From positions 1-41,981 of the forward strand of contig DASVAW010000080.1 in NCBI GenBank assembly GCA_036376135.1: a stretch of DNA of 41,981 nucleotides, in the 5' to 3' direction. Under the pieces are notes generated by a model that saw only the letters and a list, made by a program, of their open reading frames with translations, was not told the DNA's origin and made no database searches. Position numbers and translations under genes: made by a program. Position 1 is the stretch's first letter, and every line of letters begins with the position of its first letter. This stretch comes from Candidatus Polarisedimenticolaceae bacterium. GTDB taxonomy: Bacteria > Acidobacteriota > Polarisedimenticolia > Polarisedimenticolales > DASRJG01. This document shows, one piece after another, positions 25,373-33,346 of the stretch.

Positions 25373-25828
25373 ATGTCGCAAAGAGTCGACTGGCACACCT
25401 ACTTCATGAACATCGCCCGGCAGGCGGCCACTCGCTCCACCTGCGACCGCAAGCACGTCGGGGCCGTCATCGTCCGCGACAAGACCATCCTCTCCACCGG
25501 ATATAACGGCTCGATCCGGGGAATGCCTCACTGCGACGACGTGGGGCACCTGATGGAGAACGGACACTGCGTCGCGACCGTGCACGCCGAGGCGAACGCC
25601 ATCATCCAGGCGGCGAAGAACGGCGTGAGGATCGACGGGGCGGAGCTCTACACCACGGCGTCGCCGTGCTGGAATTGCTTCAAACTCATCGCCAATGCCG
25701 GTATCGGGACGATCTACTACGGCGAGTTCTACCGCGACACGAGGAGCATCGACGTCGCCGCGCAACTCGGGATCGAGCTGATCGATCTGAGCGGGGCCGG
25801 GGCGGGAGAAAAAAAGGCCGGCGCGTGA
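25373..25828 (+). CDS. Deoxycytidylate (dCMP) deaminase
   Basis: The protein has 151 residues. The zinc-binding catalytic site is His71-Ala-Glu73 and SPCWNC (Cys99, Cys102), as in the dCMP/cytidine deaminase superfamily. A cluster of Cys/His residues at His53-Cys54 and His65-Cys66 suggests a second structural zinc, seen in dCMP deaminases. The enzyme makes dUMP from dCMP for thymidylate synthesis. Early residues VDWHTYFMNIARQAATRSTC are the standard family opening. The stop codon sits in the loop of a terminator hairpin at 25813-25840. ComE-type or RibD-type deaminases are less likely because of length and motifs. Confidence 0.9.
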   Translation: MSQRVDWHTYFMNIARQAATRSTCDRKHVGAVIVRDKTILSTGYNGSIRGMPHCDDVGHLMENGHCVATVHAEANAIIQAAKNGVRIDGAELYTTASPCWNCFKLIANAGIGTIYYGEFYRDTRSIDVAAQLGIELIDLSGAGAGEKKAGA

Positions 25829-25840
25829 GCGCCGGCCTTT
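25813..25840. terminator. Bidirectional intrinsic terminator between the dCMP deaminase and the small Lys/Ala gene
   Basis: A perfect 12-base-pair stem (AAAGGCCGGCGC with its complement) closes a GTGA loop. On the minus strand it is followed by a run of seven T, which gives a strong terminator for the small gene at 25871-25942. On the plus strand only three T follow, so it is weaker there. The deaminase stop TGA (25826-25828) lies in the loop. Confidence 0.85.
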
Positions 25841-25870
25841 CATGACGGCCTGATTTCTGTTTCGGCGAGA

Positions 25871-25942
25871 CTACTTCTTGGCGGCCTTCTTCTTGGTGGT
25901 CTTCTTGGCGGCCTTCTTCGCAGCCTTCTTCTTCGTGGCCAT
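25871..25942 (-). CDS. 23-residue Lys/Ala-rich basic peptide (histone H1-tail-like)
   Basis: The gene has 24 codons including the stop. The peptide has 12 Lys, 7 Ala, 3 Thr and Met, in repeats of the form AAKK/TTKK with almost all Lys codons AAG. Such composition is like the C-terminal tail of eukaryotic H1 and of bacterial H1-like (HC1/AlgP-type) proteins, but here there is only the tail. It is real rather than a chance frame: it has a GGAGG site ten bases before the ATG, a good sigma-70 promoter 93-120 bases upstream, and a strong terminator 31 bases after its stop. It should bind nucleic acid or another acidic polymer; this is inference from charge. It is too short to be found by most gene callers. 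Confidence 0.7.
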   Translation of the reverse strand: MATKKKAAKKAAKKTTKKKAAKK

Positions 25943-26005
25943 GTTCTTCGATCCTCCAATCCCCGTATCAGGAGTTTCGAGGCCCTTCCGGGGTCCGGGA
26001 CTCTA

Positions 26006-26027
26006 GATCTGGTATCCGGACCAGATC
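26006..26027. promoter_or_regulatory. Inverted repeat at the transcription start of the Lys/Ala peptide gene
   Basis: GATCTGGT and ACCAGATC form a perfect 8-base dyad around ATCCGG. It lies just after the -10 box, so it would be either the first stem-loop of the leader RNA (protecting its 5' end) or an operator. Both fit a tightly controlled small gene. Confidence 0.5.
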
Positions 26028-26034
26028 GGCCACC

Positions 26035-26062
26035 AATATATAGGGCCGCGGAGTCCCGTCAA
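26035..26062 (-). promoter_or_regulatory. Sigma-70 promoter for the Lys/Ala peptide gene
   Basis: On the minus strand, TTGACG (26062-26057) and TATATT (26040-26035) have a 16-base spacer, each matching consensus at five of six positions. The predicted start near 26028 gives an ~85-base leader before the ATG at 25942. The area is unusually A/T-rich for this window. Confidence 0.6.
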
Positions 26063-26076
26063 GACGTTTTTGGAGG

Positions 26077-27597
26077 TCAGGGGGGCGAGGTCCCCGCCGC
26101 GGCGATCGACGGGATCTCGAGATTCGCCGACTTCAGTTGCCCGACGAACCCGATCTTGTCGATGGCCTTGATGTACGCCTCCTCGCTCGTGACCAGTCCC
26201 TTCTTCACGAGTTCGACGAGGGCGTCGTTCAGCAGGACCATCCCGTGTCGGCGGCCGGTCTGCATGATGCTCGGGATCTGGAACGTCTTTCCCTCGCGGA
26301 TCAGGTTCGCGATCGCGGGGACGCCGATCAGCACTTCCATCGCCGCGACCCGGCCGCCGCCCTTCTTGCGGAGCAGCGACTGCGAGATCACGCCCTTGAG
26401 CGACTCCGAGAGCATCACGCGGATCTGGGACTGCCGGTCGCTGGGGAACTGGTCGATGATGCGATCGACCGTGGACGCGGCGGTCGACGTGTGGAGCGTG
26501 CCGAACACGAGGTGGCCGGTCTCGGCCGTCTCGATCGCGATGGCGATCGTCTCCAGGTCGCGCATCTCGCCGACGAGCACGATGTCGGGATCCTCGCGCA
26601 GGGCGGCCCGCAGCGCGGTCTTGAATCCCCGGGTGTGCGTCCCCACCTCGCGCTGGTTCACGAGGCACTTCTTGTTCGCGTGCACGAACTCGATCGGGTC
26701 CTCGATGGTGATGACGTGATCGGCGCGGTTCCGGTTGACGTAGTCGACGAGAGCCGCCAGGGTGGTCGACTTCCCCGAGCCGGTCGGCCCCGTCACGAGC
26801 ACGAGGCCCTTGGAGAGGTGGCAGAGGTCGAGCACGGCCTTCGACAGGCCGAGGTCCTCCGCCGAGGGGATCCTGCTCGGGATCACGCGGAAGACGCCGC
26901 CGACGCCCTTGCGATCCATGAAGACATTGCAGCGGAAGCGGGCGAGCCCCGGAACCTCGTGCGCGAAATCCGTGTCGTTGCCTTCCTCGAACTCCTGCTT
27001 GAACCGCGGCGGCATCAGCGGGAAGAGCAGGCGCGCCGCCTCCTCCGGAGACAACACGGGGGCGCCCTCGATCCGCACCATGTCCCCGTGAAGGCGCAGC
27101 ATCGGGGTCTCGCCGGCGCTCACGTGCAGGTCGCTGGCTCCCGTCTCCACCAGGTGGAGGAAATACGCCTCGATCGCGGGGGAGCCCGCGCGCACCTTCG
27201 CGGCGTCGAAGCGGGGCTGGCTCGAGGCGGGTGCGGGAACCGCCGGCGGGGGGGGCGCGACGGCGCTGGCCGCCGGCGGCGCGGCCGTCACGGGCCGGGC
27301 CGCCTCCAGGGAGAGTTTGGCCGAGAAACTCCCCGCCGAGCCCCCGGCATCGACGACGAACCGACGCCCGTCGCCGAGCTGGTAGGCGAACCGCGTGGGG
27401 CCGCCGTTCGCCAGGCGGGACTTGTCGCCCCCGAGCTCCGACAGGAGCGTCACGATCTGTGCGCGGCTGAGCACCGACTGGGAGACCGGCCGGTCCCCCT
27501 CGTCGAATCGGAAGGAGGGGCGAACCCCCTCGGAAAGAACGAGTTCTCGAGCGCCCCGGTCGGCGAGGGCGCGGAGCATCGCGTCGAGCTGGGCCAA
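26077..27597 (-). CDS. pilT: PilT-type twitching motility ATPase with an extra N-terminal domain
   Basis: The protein has 506 residues from TTG 27597, which has GGAGG eight bases upstream; typical PilT has about 345-370. The standard part starts near residue 140: [20 protein letters not shown], Walker [10 protein letters not shown] (270-278), the Asp box, Walker B ([11 protein letters not shown]) and the His box [12 protein letters not shown]. It should drive pilus retraction at the inner membrane. Residues 4-95 look like a diverged second copy of the PilT N-terminal PAS-like domain ([17 protein letters not shown] against [17 protein letters not shown]). An Ala/Pro linker joins the copies (about 104-128). 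PilU or PilB are other possibilities, but the motifs fit PilT best. Confidence 0.87.
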   Translation of the reverse strand: MAQLDAMLRALADRGARELVLSEGVRPSFRFDEGDRPVSQSVLSRAQIVTLLSELGGDKSRLANGGPTRFAYQLGDGRRFVVDAGGSAGSFSAKLSLEAARPVTAAPPAASAVAPPPPAVPAPASSQPRFDAAKVRAGSPAIEAYFLHLVETGASDLHVSAGETPMLRLHGDMVRIEGAPVLSPEEAARLLFPLMPPRFKQEFEEGNDTDFAHEVPGLARFRCNVFMDRKGVGGVFRVIPSRIPSAEDLGLSKAVLDLCHLSKGLVLVTGPTGSGKSTTLAALVDYVNRNRADHVITIEDPIEFVHANKKCLVNQREVGTHTRGFKTALRAALREDPDIVLVGEMRDLETIAIAIETAETGHLVFGTLHTSTAASTVDRIIDQFPSDRQSQIRVMLSESLKGVISQSLLRKKGGGRVAAMEVLIGVPAIANLIREGKTFQIPSIMQTGRRHGMVLLNDALVELVKKGLVTSEEAYIKAIDKIGFVGQLKSANLEIPSIAAAGTSPP

Positions 27598-27738
27598 GTT
27601 GGAACCTCCGGGAGGCGCGGGCTCGCCCGGAATATAGGTTCGGCTTTCCGGTGGAACCAGCGGGGCGCCTTTGCGCCTTCCCCGTCGCGCGTGGCATGCT
27701 TCGTCGGTCGCGCCTGTCGCGACGGAGGTGGTAACCCG

Positions 27739-28416
27739 ATGACGAAACCGTTCTTGGCGGCGTTCGCGATCCTCAGCGTCGCCACCGCATTCGCCGCCGA
27801 TCCGGCACCCGCGCCGGCACCGGCCAAGCCCAAAGGAGACAAGGCCATCGAAGCGATCGACCGCCAGATCCAGGCCCAGAAGATCGACAAGAGCGCGTCG
27901 AACTGGCGGACGCGACTCCCGATGCCCCAGGTGGTCGCCTTCGAGGCCGGCCGCTCGTACTTCGCGCGGATTCAGACCAACAAGGGCCCGATCCGGATCA
28001 AGTTCCTTCCCGAGACCGCGCCGATGCACGTCACGAGCTTCATCTACCTTTCGAAGCTCGGCTTCTACGACGGCCTCTCGTTCCATCGGGTGATCACCGG
28101 CTTCATGGCGCAGGGGGGCTGCCCGCTCGGCACCGGCACCGGCGGCCCCGGCTACAAGTTCAACGGCGAGTTCGACGGACCCGCCCGGCACGACAAGCCC
28201 GGAGTGCTGTCCATGGCGAATGCCGGTCCGGGCACCGACGGAAGCCAGTTCTTCCTGACGTTCGTTCCGACGTCCTGGCTCGACGGCAAACACACGATCT
28301 TCGGCAACGTCGTCGAGGGGATGGACACGCTGAAGGCCCTCGAGGCCGCAGGCTCGCGCTCCGGCCAGACGTCCGAGAAACTCGTGATGGAGAAGGTCTC
28401 CATCGAGGTCGAGTGA
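27739..28416 (+). CDS. Exported cyclophilin-type peptidyl-prolyl isomerase (first)
   Basis: The protein has 225 residues from the ATG at 27739 with GGAGGTGG upstream. Residues 1-20 are a signal peptide (cleavage after AFA), followed by a Pro/Ala linker. The catalytic domain has [13 protein letters not shown] with the key Arg, [13 protein letters not shown], and [16 protein letters not shown], so the active site looks complete. It should help fold exported proteins in the periplasm. The stop overlaps the GTG of a second cyclophilin gene (28413-28416). It is divergent from pilT. Confidence 0.9.
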   Translation: MTKPFLAAFAILSVATAFAADPAPAPAPAKPKGDKAIEAIDRQIQAQKIDKSASNWRTRLPMPQVVAFEAGRSYFARIQTNKGPIRIKFLPETAPMHVTSFIYLSKLGFYDGLSFHRVITGFMAQGGCPLGTGTGGPGYKFNGEFDGPARHDKPGVLSMANAGPGTDGSQFFLTFVPTSWLDGKHTIFGNVVEGMDTLKALEAAGSRSGQTSEKLVMEKVSIEVE

Positions 28417-29111
28417 GCCTCGCCGCGGCGGTGACCCTCGCCTTCGCCCTCGCGGGCGCGGTTCCGACCGCGTCCGCGGGGGGTGAGCTTCCCGAGGGCC
28501 TGCCGGAAGGGTGGTACGCGATCCTCGACACCGACGCCGGCGCGATCGTGGCCCGACTGCTCCCGGAACAGGCGCCCCAGTCGGTCGCGCACCTCGCGGC
28601 CTTCGCGGAGGGACGCCTCACGTGGACGGACGCGTTCACCGGGGAATCGGTCCGCCGCCCCTACTACGACGGCCTCGCCATCCATCGAGTCGTCGCCGGG
28701 GAGCGCTTCGAGGCGGGCGATCCGACCGGGACCGGGCGAGGCGCCCCTCCGGTCTGGGTTCCCCAGGAGGGGGACGGAAGCGTCAACTTCTCGAAGGCCT
28801 ACCGCGTGGGCCTCACCCGCACCGGACAGGGTCGGGTGAACGGAGCGATCTTCTTCGTCACGGCGATCCCGGCCCCGTGGCTGAACCGGCGGCATCCGTG
28901 CATCGGGGAGATCGTGGCGGGGCGCGAAGTCGTCGATCGGATCTGCGCGCGCAAGACCGACGACGGGGGGCGCCCGCTCGACAAGGTCACGATCCGGAAG
29001 GTGACGGTTCGCGCGGTGGGCGCGCCGAGGCCGCTGCCGGACCCGGTCCCCTACGACCCTCCGACGCCCGAGCTCCAGATGCGGAAACCCTCGGAGCCGG
29101 TCGCGCGCTGA
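28413..29111 (+). CDS. Exported cyclophilin-like protein (second, diverged)
   Basis: The protein has 232 residues from the GTG that overlaps the first cyclophilin's stop. Residues 1-22 are a signal peptide. The fold marks are [19 protein letters not shown], which keeps the Arg, and [25 protein letters not shown], where the usual Gly-Ser-Gln before Phe-Phe is Gly-Ala-Ile. So the substrate groove is altered and activity may be low or the role may be binding only. There is an insertion of about 12 residues before the HRV motif, and a Pro-rich tail. Both genes form one unit. Confidence 0.8.
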   Translation: MSLAAAVTLAFALAGAVPTASAGGELPEGLPEGWYAILDTDAGAIVARLLPEQAPQSVAHLAAFAEGRLTWTDAFTGESVRRPYYDGLAIHRVVAGERFEAGDPTGTGRGAPPVWVPQEGDGSVNFSKAYRVGLTRTGQGRVNGAIFFVTAIPAPWLNRRHPCIGEIVAGREVVDRICARKTDDGGRPLDKVTIRKVTVRAVGAPRPLPDPVPYDPPTPELQMRKPSEPVAR

Positions 29112-29118
29112 CGCGGGG

Positions 29119-30570
29119 TCACGGCGGGGGAGGAGGCGGGAACTCCAGCGTGAACCGCGACCCGCGGCCGATCTCGGACGCGAGCACCACCTGGCCGCCG
29201 TGCAGGCGCATCAGGTGGCGGACGATCGCGAGGCCGAGCCCGGTTCCCCCGATTTCCTTCGACCGCGCCTTGTCCACGCGATAGAAGCGGTGGAAGACCT
29301 GCTCCAGGCTGTCGGCCGGGATCCCCGTCCCGGTGTCCTCGACCCACAGCGTCGGCCGCCCTTCCTCGGTTCCGCCGCCGACGACCACGCGCCCGCCCGG
29401 CCGGTTGAACTTGATCGCGTTGTCGATGAGATTGACGAGGATCTGCACGAGCCGGCGCCGGTCCGCCCGCACCGGGAAGGGGTCGGGAATCTCGACGGCG
29501 ACCTCGACCCCCGCCGCACGTGCCTTGAGCGCGAGCTGGGCCGCGACGTCCCGCGCGACTTCCCCCGCGTCGAGCTCCTGCTGGTCGAGCGCCACCGCGC
29601 CCGTCTCGATCAGCGACAGGTCCGTCAGGTCGTCGATCAGCTCGCCCATGCGGTCCGCGTGCTTGCGAACGATCGACAGGAACTTCAGGCTCTGTTCGCG
29701 ATCCTCCAGGCCGTCGTCGCTGAGCGTCTCGACGAAGGCCTTGATGGAGGTCAGCGGCGTCCGAAGCTCGTGGGAGACGTTCGCGACGAAATCCTGCCGC
29801 ACCCGCTCGAGCGCTTCGAGCCGGGTCACGTCGAAGAAGAGGATGAGCGCGCCGGGGGAGCGCTCGCCCGCGCGGCCGGTGAGGGGCGTGACGTGCGCCT
29901 CGAACGACCGTCCGCTTCCGATCATGTGAAACGTGAACTCGCGGGACTCGCCGCGCTCGGTGAGCGCGAGGTCGAGCTCCCGCATCACCGAGGGGTTGCG
30001 CACGACCTCGGCCAGGAGGTGACCCGTCGGGTCGTAGGGGAGCGCGAAGATCTGCCGGAAGGTGTCGTTGGCCATCCGGACGCGGCGGCCCGGGCCCACC
30101 CAGACGAGGCCTTCGCGCATCCCCGAGATCAACGAGAGGACGAGGCGGCGGTCGGACTCGACCTCCTCGATCTTCGCCGTGAGCGCGCGGCGCATCCGGT
30201 TGATCGCCGCGGCGAGCTCCGCGGCCTCGTCGTCCTCGGGAAGGGGGAGGTCGCTCGCGAGGTCCCCCTGCGCCGCGACCGCCGCGCCGCGAGTCAGCTC
30301 GTGCAGACTCCGGCGCGTGCGTCTTCGGGCCGCCCAGGCGACGGCGGCCGGGAGAGCGAAGGCGGTCGCCACGGTGAGGACGGTCGTCCAGAAGATCCGG
30401 CCGCTCTCCTGGGTCAGCAGCGCCAGCAGGAGCGTGCGGTCGTCGGCGGGCGCGGGCTGGAGCGCGGCGATCGCCGCAGAACGGAAGAGCGCCACGGCGG
30501 CGGAGGCGGCGAGCAGCGTCGCGAGGACGGCGGCGACGGCGTACGCGGCGGCCGGTCGCCGGAGGATCAA
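29119..30570 (-). CDS. phoR: Phosphate-regulon sensor kinase PhoR
   Basis: The protein has 483 residues and starts at TTG 30570, which overlaps the phoB stop (TTGA). Two membrane segments (about 9-30 and 60-82) flank a short periplasmic loop. A HAMP region (83-135), a PAS domain (about 143-250) and HisKA with His267 (VANVSHELRTPLTSIK) follow. The ATPase domain has LVNLIDNAIKFNRPGG, DTGTGIP, FHRFYRVDKARSKEIGGTGL. The order phoU-phoB-phoR and the nearby pst genes support PhoR over other kinases. The protein ends in a Pro run (about six residues). Confidence 0.92.
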   Translation of the reverse strand: MILRRPAAAYAVAAVLATLLAASAAVALFRSAAIAALQPAPADDRTLLLALLTQESGRIFWTTVLTVATAFALPAAVAWAARRRTRRSLHELTRGAAVAAQGDLASDLPLPEDDEAAELAAAINRMRRALTAKIEEVESDRRLVLSLISGMREGLVWVGPGRRVRMANDTFRQIFALPYDPTGHLLAEVVRNPSVMRELDLALTERGESREFTFHMIGSGRSFEAHVTPLTGRAGERSPGALILFFDVTRLEALERVRQDFVANVSHELRTPLTSIKAFVETLSDDGLEDREQSLKFLSIVRKHADRMGELIDDLTDLSLIETGAVALDQQELDAGEVARDVAAQLALKARAAGVEVAVEIPDPFPVRADRRRLVQILVNLIDNAIKFNRPGGRVVVGGGTEEGRPTLWVEDTGTGIPADSLEQVFHRFYRVDKARSKEIGGTGLGLAIVRHLMRLHGGQVVLASEIGRGSRFTLEFPPPPPP

Positions 30571-31259
30571 GCGCCGGCCCGCCAGCGATACCCGACACCC
30601 ACGACGGTCTCGATCCGCTCGTCGGCGACGGCGCCGAGCTTCTTGCGAAGGCGTCGGATGTGCACGTCGACCGTACGGGTCTCGCCGGGGTAGGTGTAGC
30701 CCCAGACGCGCTCGAGCAGGCGCTCCCGGGTCAGCACGCGCCCGCGACTGCGGAGCATGTCGGCGAGGAGGTCGAATTCCTTGCGGGTCAACGCGACCTC
30801 CGTCGCGTCCAGGAGGACGCGACGCGAGGCGAGGTCCACGACGATCGGCGGGTCCGAAAGCGTCTCGCCTTCGCCCTCGGTCCGCTCCGTGCGGCGAAGG
30901 ACCGCGCGAACCCGCGCGAGCACTTCCTTCACCGAGAACGGCTTCGTGATGTAGTCGTCGGCGCCCAGGTCGAGCCCCGAGATCTTGTCGGCTTCCGCGA
31001 TGCGGGCGGTGACCATCACGATGGGGACGGACGCCGTGGGTTCGGAGCGGCGGAGGCGGCGGCAGAGCTCGAGCCCGTCCATTCCGGGGAGGTTCAGGTC
31101 GAGGACGATCAGGTCGGGGAGGCGGACGGCGACCGCCTGGAGCGCGCGCTCGCCGTCGGGGGCGACCGTCACGTCGAAGCCGCCCTCGCGCTCGAGGTTG
31201 TGCCTGAGCGACAACGCGATGTCGGCGTCGTCCTCGACGAGGAGCACGCGGCGCGTCAC
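30567..31259 (-). CDS. phoB: Phosphate-regulon response regulator PhoB
   Basis: The protein has 230 residues and starts at GTG 31259, overlapping the phoU stop (GTGA). The receiver domain (1-120) has Asp10/Asp11, phospho-acceptor Asp54 in VLDLNLPGMDG, and KPFS with the conserved Lys. The C-terminal winged helix (about 133-228) carries LTRKEFDLLADMLRSRGRVL and RTVDVHIRRLRKKL. It is the OmpR/PhoB type. It should bind the 11-base direct repeats found before pstS and the porin gene. Confidence 0.93.
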   Translation of the reverse strand: MTRRVLLVEDDADIALSLRHNLEREGGFDVTVAPDGERALQAVAVRLPDLIVLDLNLPGMDGLELCRRLRRSEPTASVPIVMVTARIAEADKISGLDLGADDYITKPFSVKEVLARVRAVLRRTERTEGEGETLSDPPIVVDLASRRVLLDATEVALTRKEFDLLADMLRSRGRVLTRERLLERVWGYTYPGETRTVDVHIRRLRKKLGAVADERIETVVGVGYRWRAGA

Positions 31260-31945
31260 GGTTTCGAATCGCCCTCGGGGTGCAGATATCCGTGCTTGAT
31301 GACGCGCCCCTCGCACATGTAGACGACCTGCTCGCAGACGTTCGTGGCCTGGTCTCCGATCCGCTCGAACGCCTTGGCGACGAAGACCAGGCGGAGCGCT
31401 CGCGTGATCGTACGCTGGTCCTCGATCATGAACGAAAGCAGCTCGCGGAACACCTGCTCCATGCGGCCGTCGAGATCGTCGTCCATCGCGATGACGCGCC
31501 GCGCGGTCTCCACGTCCCGCTGGACGAAGGCGTCGAGGGCGCCCCGGACCATCTCCTGCGCGCGTCGCGCCATCACGGGGATGTCGATGTACGGCTTGAG
31601 CTGGGGCTCGTCGTTCAGCTCGAGCGCGCGTTCGGCGATGTTGCAGGCGAGGTCGGCGATGCGCTCCAGGTCCGTCGTGATCTTCATCGCGGTCGTCACG
31701 AACCGCAGGTCGCGCGCGAACGGTTGCTGAAGGCCGAGGACGTGGGTGCACAGGTCGTCGATCTCGAGCTCGAGGCGGTCGACGCGATCGTCGTCCGCGA
31801 TCACCTGGCGCGCGAGGTCGGAGTTCCGGTCCACGAGAGCCTGGACGGAGCGCCCGATCGCCTCCTCGACGAGTCCTCCCATGACGAGGATCTTCTCGGC
31901 GAGAAGGTCCAGCTGCTCTTCGAAGTGGCGTTGCAGCTTCTCCAT
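31256..31945 (-). CDS. phoU: Phosphate transport regulator PhoU
   Basis: The protein has 229 residues; the ATG has GGAGG four bases upstream. It has the two-fold repeat of three-helix bundles with acidic metal-binding motifs: LERIADLACNIAE in the first half and FERIGDQATNVCEQVV in the second. It joins the Pst transporter to PhoR signalling and represses the Pho response when phosphate is plentiful. The gene lies between the porin and phoB genes rather than after pstB, a small change from the enterobacterial order. Confidence 0.95.
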   Translation of the reverse strand: MEKLQRHFEEQLDLLAEKILVMGGLVEEAIGRSVQALVDRNSDLARQVIADDDRVDRLELEIDDLCTHVLGLQQPFARDLRFVTTAMKITTDLERIADLACNIAERALELNDEPQLKPYIDIPVMARRAQEMVRGALDAFVQRDVETARRVIAMDDDLDGRMEQVFRELLSFMIEDQRTITRALRLVFVAKAFERIGDQATNVCEQVVYMCEGRVIKHGYLHPEGDSKP

Positions 31946-31959
31946 GGCCTCCGTCCGGC

Positions 31960-31988
31960 GGGCGCCCCGGCGTCTCGCCGGGACGCCC
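31960..31988 (-). other. Strong hairpin between the porin and phoU genes
   Basis: GGGCG-C-CCCGGCG pairs with CGCCGGG-A-CGCCC around a TCT loop, a 12-pair stem with one mismatch. There is no T-run after it, so it may shorten transcription, protect the end of the porin mRNA, or separate porin levels from those of the regulators, rather than fully stop transcription. Confidence 0.5.
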
Positions 31989-31997
31989 GTTGGTGTA

Positions 31998-33224
31998 TCA
32001 GAAGTTGAGCTGGAACTGCACCCGGAGCTGGGTGTCCTTGACGGACTCCCCGGCGGCCGCCGCGAGGCGGTCGCCGCGGCCCGGCGCGTCGGCCTCGAAC
32101 TCCACCTGCCCGAGGTCCGTCTGGAGCTTGAGATTGTGGGACTTCCAGAACCAGTTGAGCCCGGCGCGCATCTCGGTCACCGTATCGTCGTCCGCGTCGT
32201 TGTCGGCGTCGACCGTGGCGTACCGCAGGCCGAGCTCGAGCTTCTCCGGGATCGCCATCCAGCCGGCCTGCACGTGCCAACCGTCGGAATCGACGTCCTC
32301 GAGCGCCGGGGCGGGATTCCGGCGCTCGGTGGTCTGGTCGTAGTACTCCCCGGTGGCGAAGAGGGTCTTCCACTTCCAGGCGAGCTCGAGGCCGAGCGCC
32401 GTCTGGTCGTCGGCGTCCTCGAAGATGCGCACGGTGCTGCCCGCCGAGGTGAACGTGTCTCCGCCCCGCGTCGCCTCGCCGCCACGGTAGGCGAGCCCGG
32501 CATGGAACACGTGGCTTTCGGGTGCGTCGTTCGTCCCCTCGCGGAGCGCGTACTCCCCGAACGGCTCGAAGTACACGCGGGCCGCGTACATCAGGTCCTG
32601 GTCGTCCTGCCGGTTCGACTCGCCCGAGCCGTTGAAGAACCCGGCCTGGTAGCCGAACTTCTTGGACCCGGTCGTGCCGAACAGCATCGCGCCCGCGTCG
32701 CGGCTGACCGCGAAGACGTTCGTGATGCCGCGATCGACGAACTGCTGGTACTGGTCGCCGACGAGCTCCTGGAGGCTGAACGGCGCCTTGAACTGACCGA
32801 ACCGAACCGAGGCCGCGGGATTCTTGGCCACCTCGAGGTAGGCGTCCTTGAGCTTGTTGGCGCTCTCCCCCGAGGTGCGCCCGATCTCGTAGGAGAAGTT
32901 GTACCTGAGCCACGGCTTGTACATCGTGCCGCGGATGCTCAGGCGGACCCGGGCGACGTCGAACGACGGGGACCAGCCGTCCTCGACGCCCGCCCCGGTG
33001 CTGCCGGCGGGGTCGTTGTCGCCGAGTTCCCGGTCCTCGCCGAGGAACCGGATCTGGCCGTAAGCGCCGAACGTGAGGCTGTTTTCCCCCGACTTGACGG
33101 TGAAGCCGCCCTTGGAGGCGTCGACCGCCGTCGGCGGCGTCTCTTCGCCCGCCGCGAGGGCGGGGATGGCCGCGAGCGCCGCGACCGCGAGGGCCGTCGT
33201 GATCTTGATCGAGAGGTTCGACAT
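31998..33224 (-). CDS. Phosphate-selective porin (OprP/OprO-like)
   Basis: The protein has 408 residues. Residues 1-24 are a signal peptide (AALAAIPALA). The mature part has alternating hydrophobic/polar strands and the family opening VKSGENSLTFGAYGQIRF, RGTMYKPWLRYNFSYEIG and RFGQFKAPFSLQELVGD. It ends in QLRVQFQLNF, with the terminal Phe of outer-membrane beta-barrels. It is expected to form an anion channel for phosphate uptake at low supply. Its gene has its own Pho-box-like repeats (33311-33338) and lies between pstB and phoU, which supports the phosphate role. The ion specificity cannot be seen directly. Confidence 0.85.
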   Translation of the reverse strand: MSNLSIKITTALAVAALAAIPALAAGEETPPTAVDASKGGFTVKSGENSLTFGAYGQIRFLGEDRELGDNDPAGSTGAGVEDGWSPSFDVARVRLSIRGTMYKPWLRYNFSYEIGRTSGESANKLKDAYLEVAKNPAASVRFGQFKAPFSLQELVGDQYQQFVDRGITNVFAVSRDAGAMLFGTTGSKKFGYQAGFFNGSGESNRQDDQDLMYAARVYFEPFGEYALREGTNDAPESHVFHAGLAYRGGEATRGGDTFTSAGSTVRIFEDADDQTALGLELAWKWKTLFATGEYYDQTTERRNPAPALEDVDSDGWHVQAGWMAIPEKLELGLRYATVDADNDADDDTVTEMRAGLNWFWKSHNLKLQTDLGQVEFEADAPGRGDRLAAAAGESVKDTQLRVQFQLNF

Positions 33225-33310
33225 GCGCGAGGTTCCTCCGTGTCGGCTTCGTCACCGCGACGTCGCCGGTCCGTCACGACCGACATCAGAACGTCGCGAT
33301 CGGTCGCGAT

Positions 33311-33338
33311 TGTAACCACGCCGTTAAAACGGCGTGAA
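33311..33338 (-). promoter_or_regulatory. Pho-box-like direct repeats before the porin gene
   Basis: On the minus strand TTCACG, TTAACG and GTTACA begin exactly 11 bases apart (33338, 33327, 33316). This is the spacing of PhoB/PhoP sites, and the hexamers fit the TT(A/C/T)ACA type. A 7-base dyad, CACGCCG/CGGCGTG (33317-33336), overlaps it and is probably a result of the repeats. The ATG is 86 bases downstream. Confidence 0.65.
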
Positions 33339-33346
33339 CGCTCCTC

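Noticed and set aside
26137-27738. Long plus-strand frame fused in front of the first cyclophilin
   Set aside because: It is antisense to pilT and His/Arg/Glu-rich. The cyclophilin has a proper ATG, ribosome site and signal peptide at 27739.
33317-33336. CACGCCG/CGGCGTG hairpin as the terminator of pstB
   Set aside because: It has no T-run, and its bases are better explained by the overlapping 11-base Pho-box repeats.
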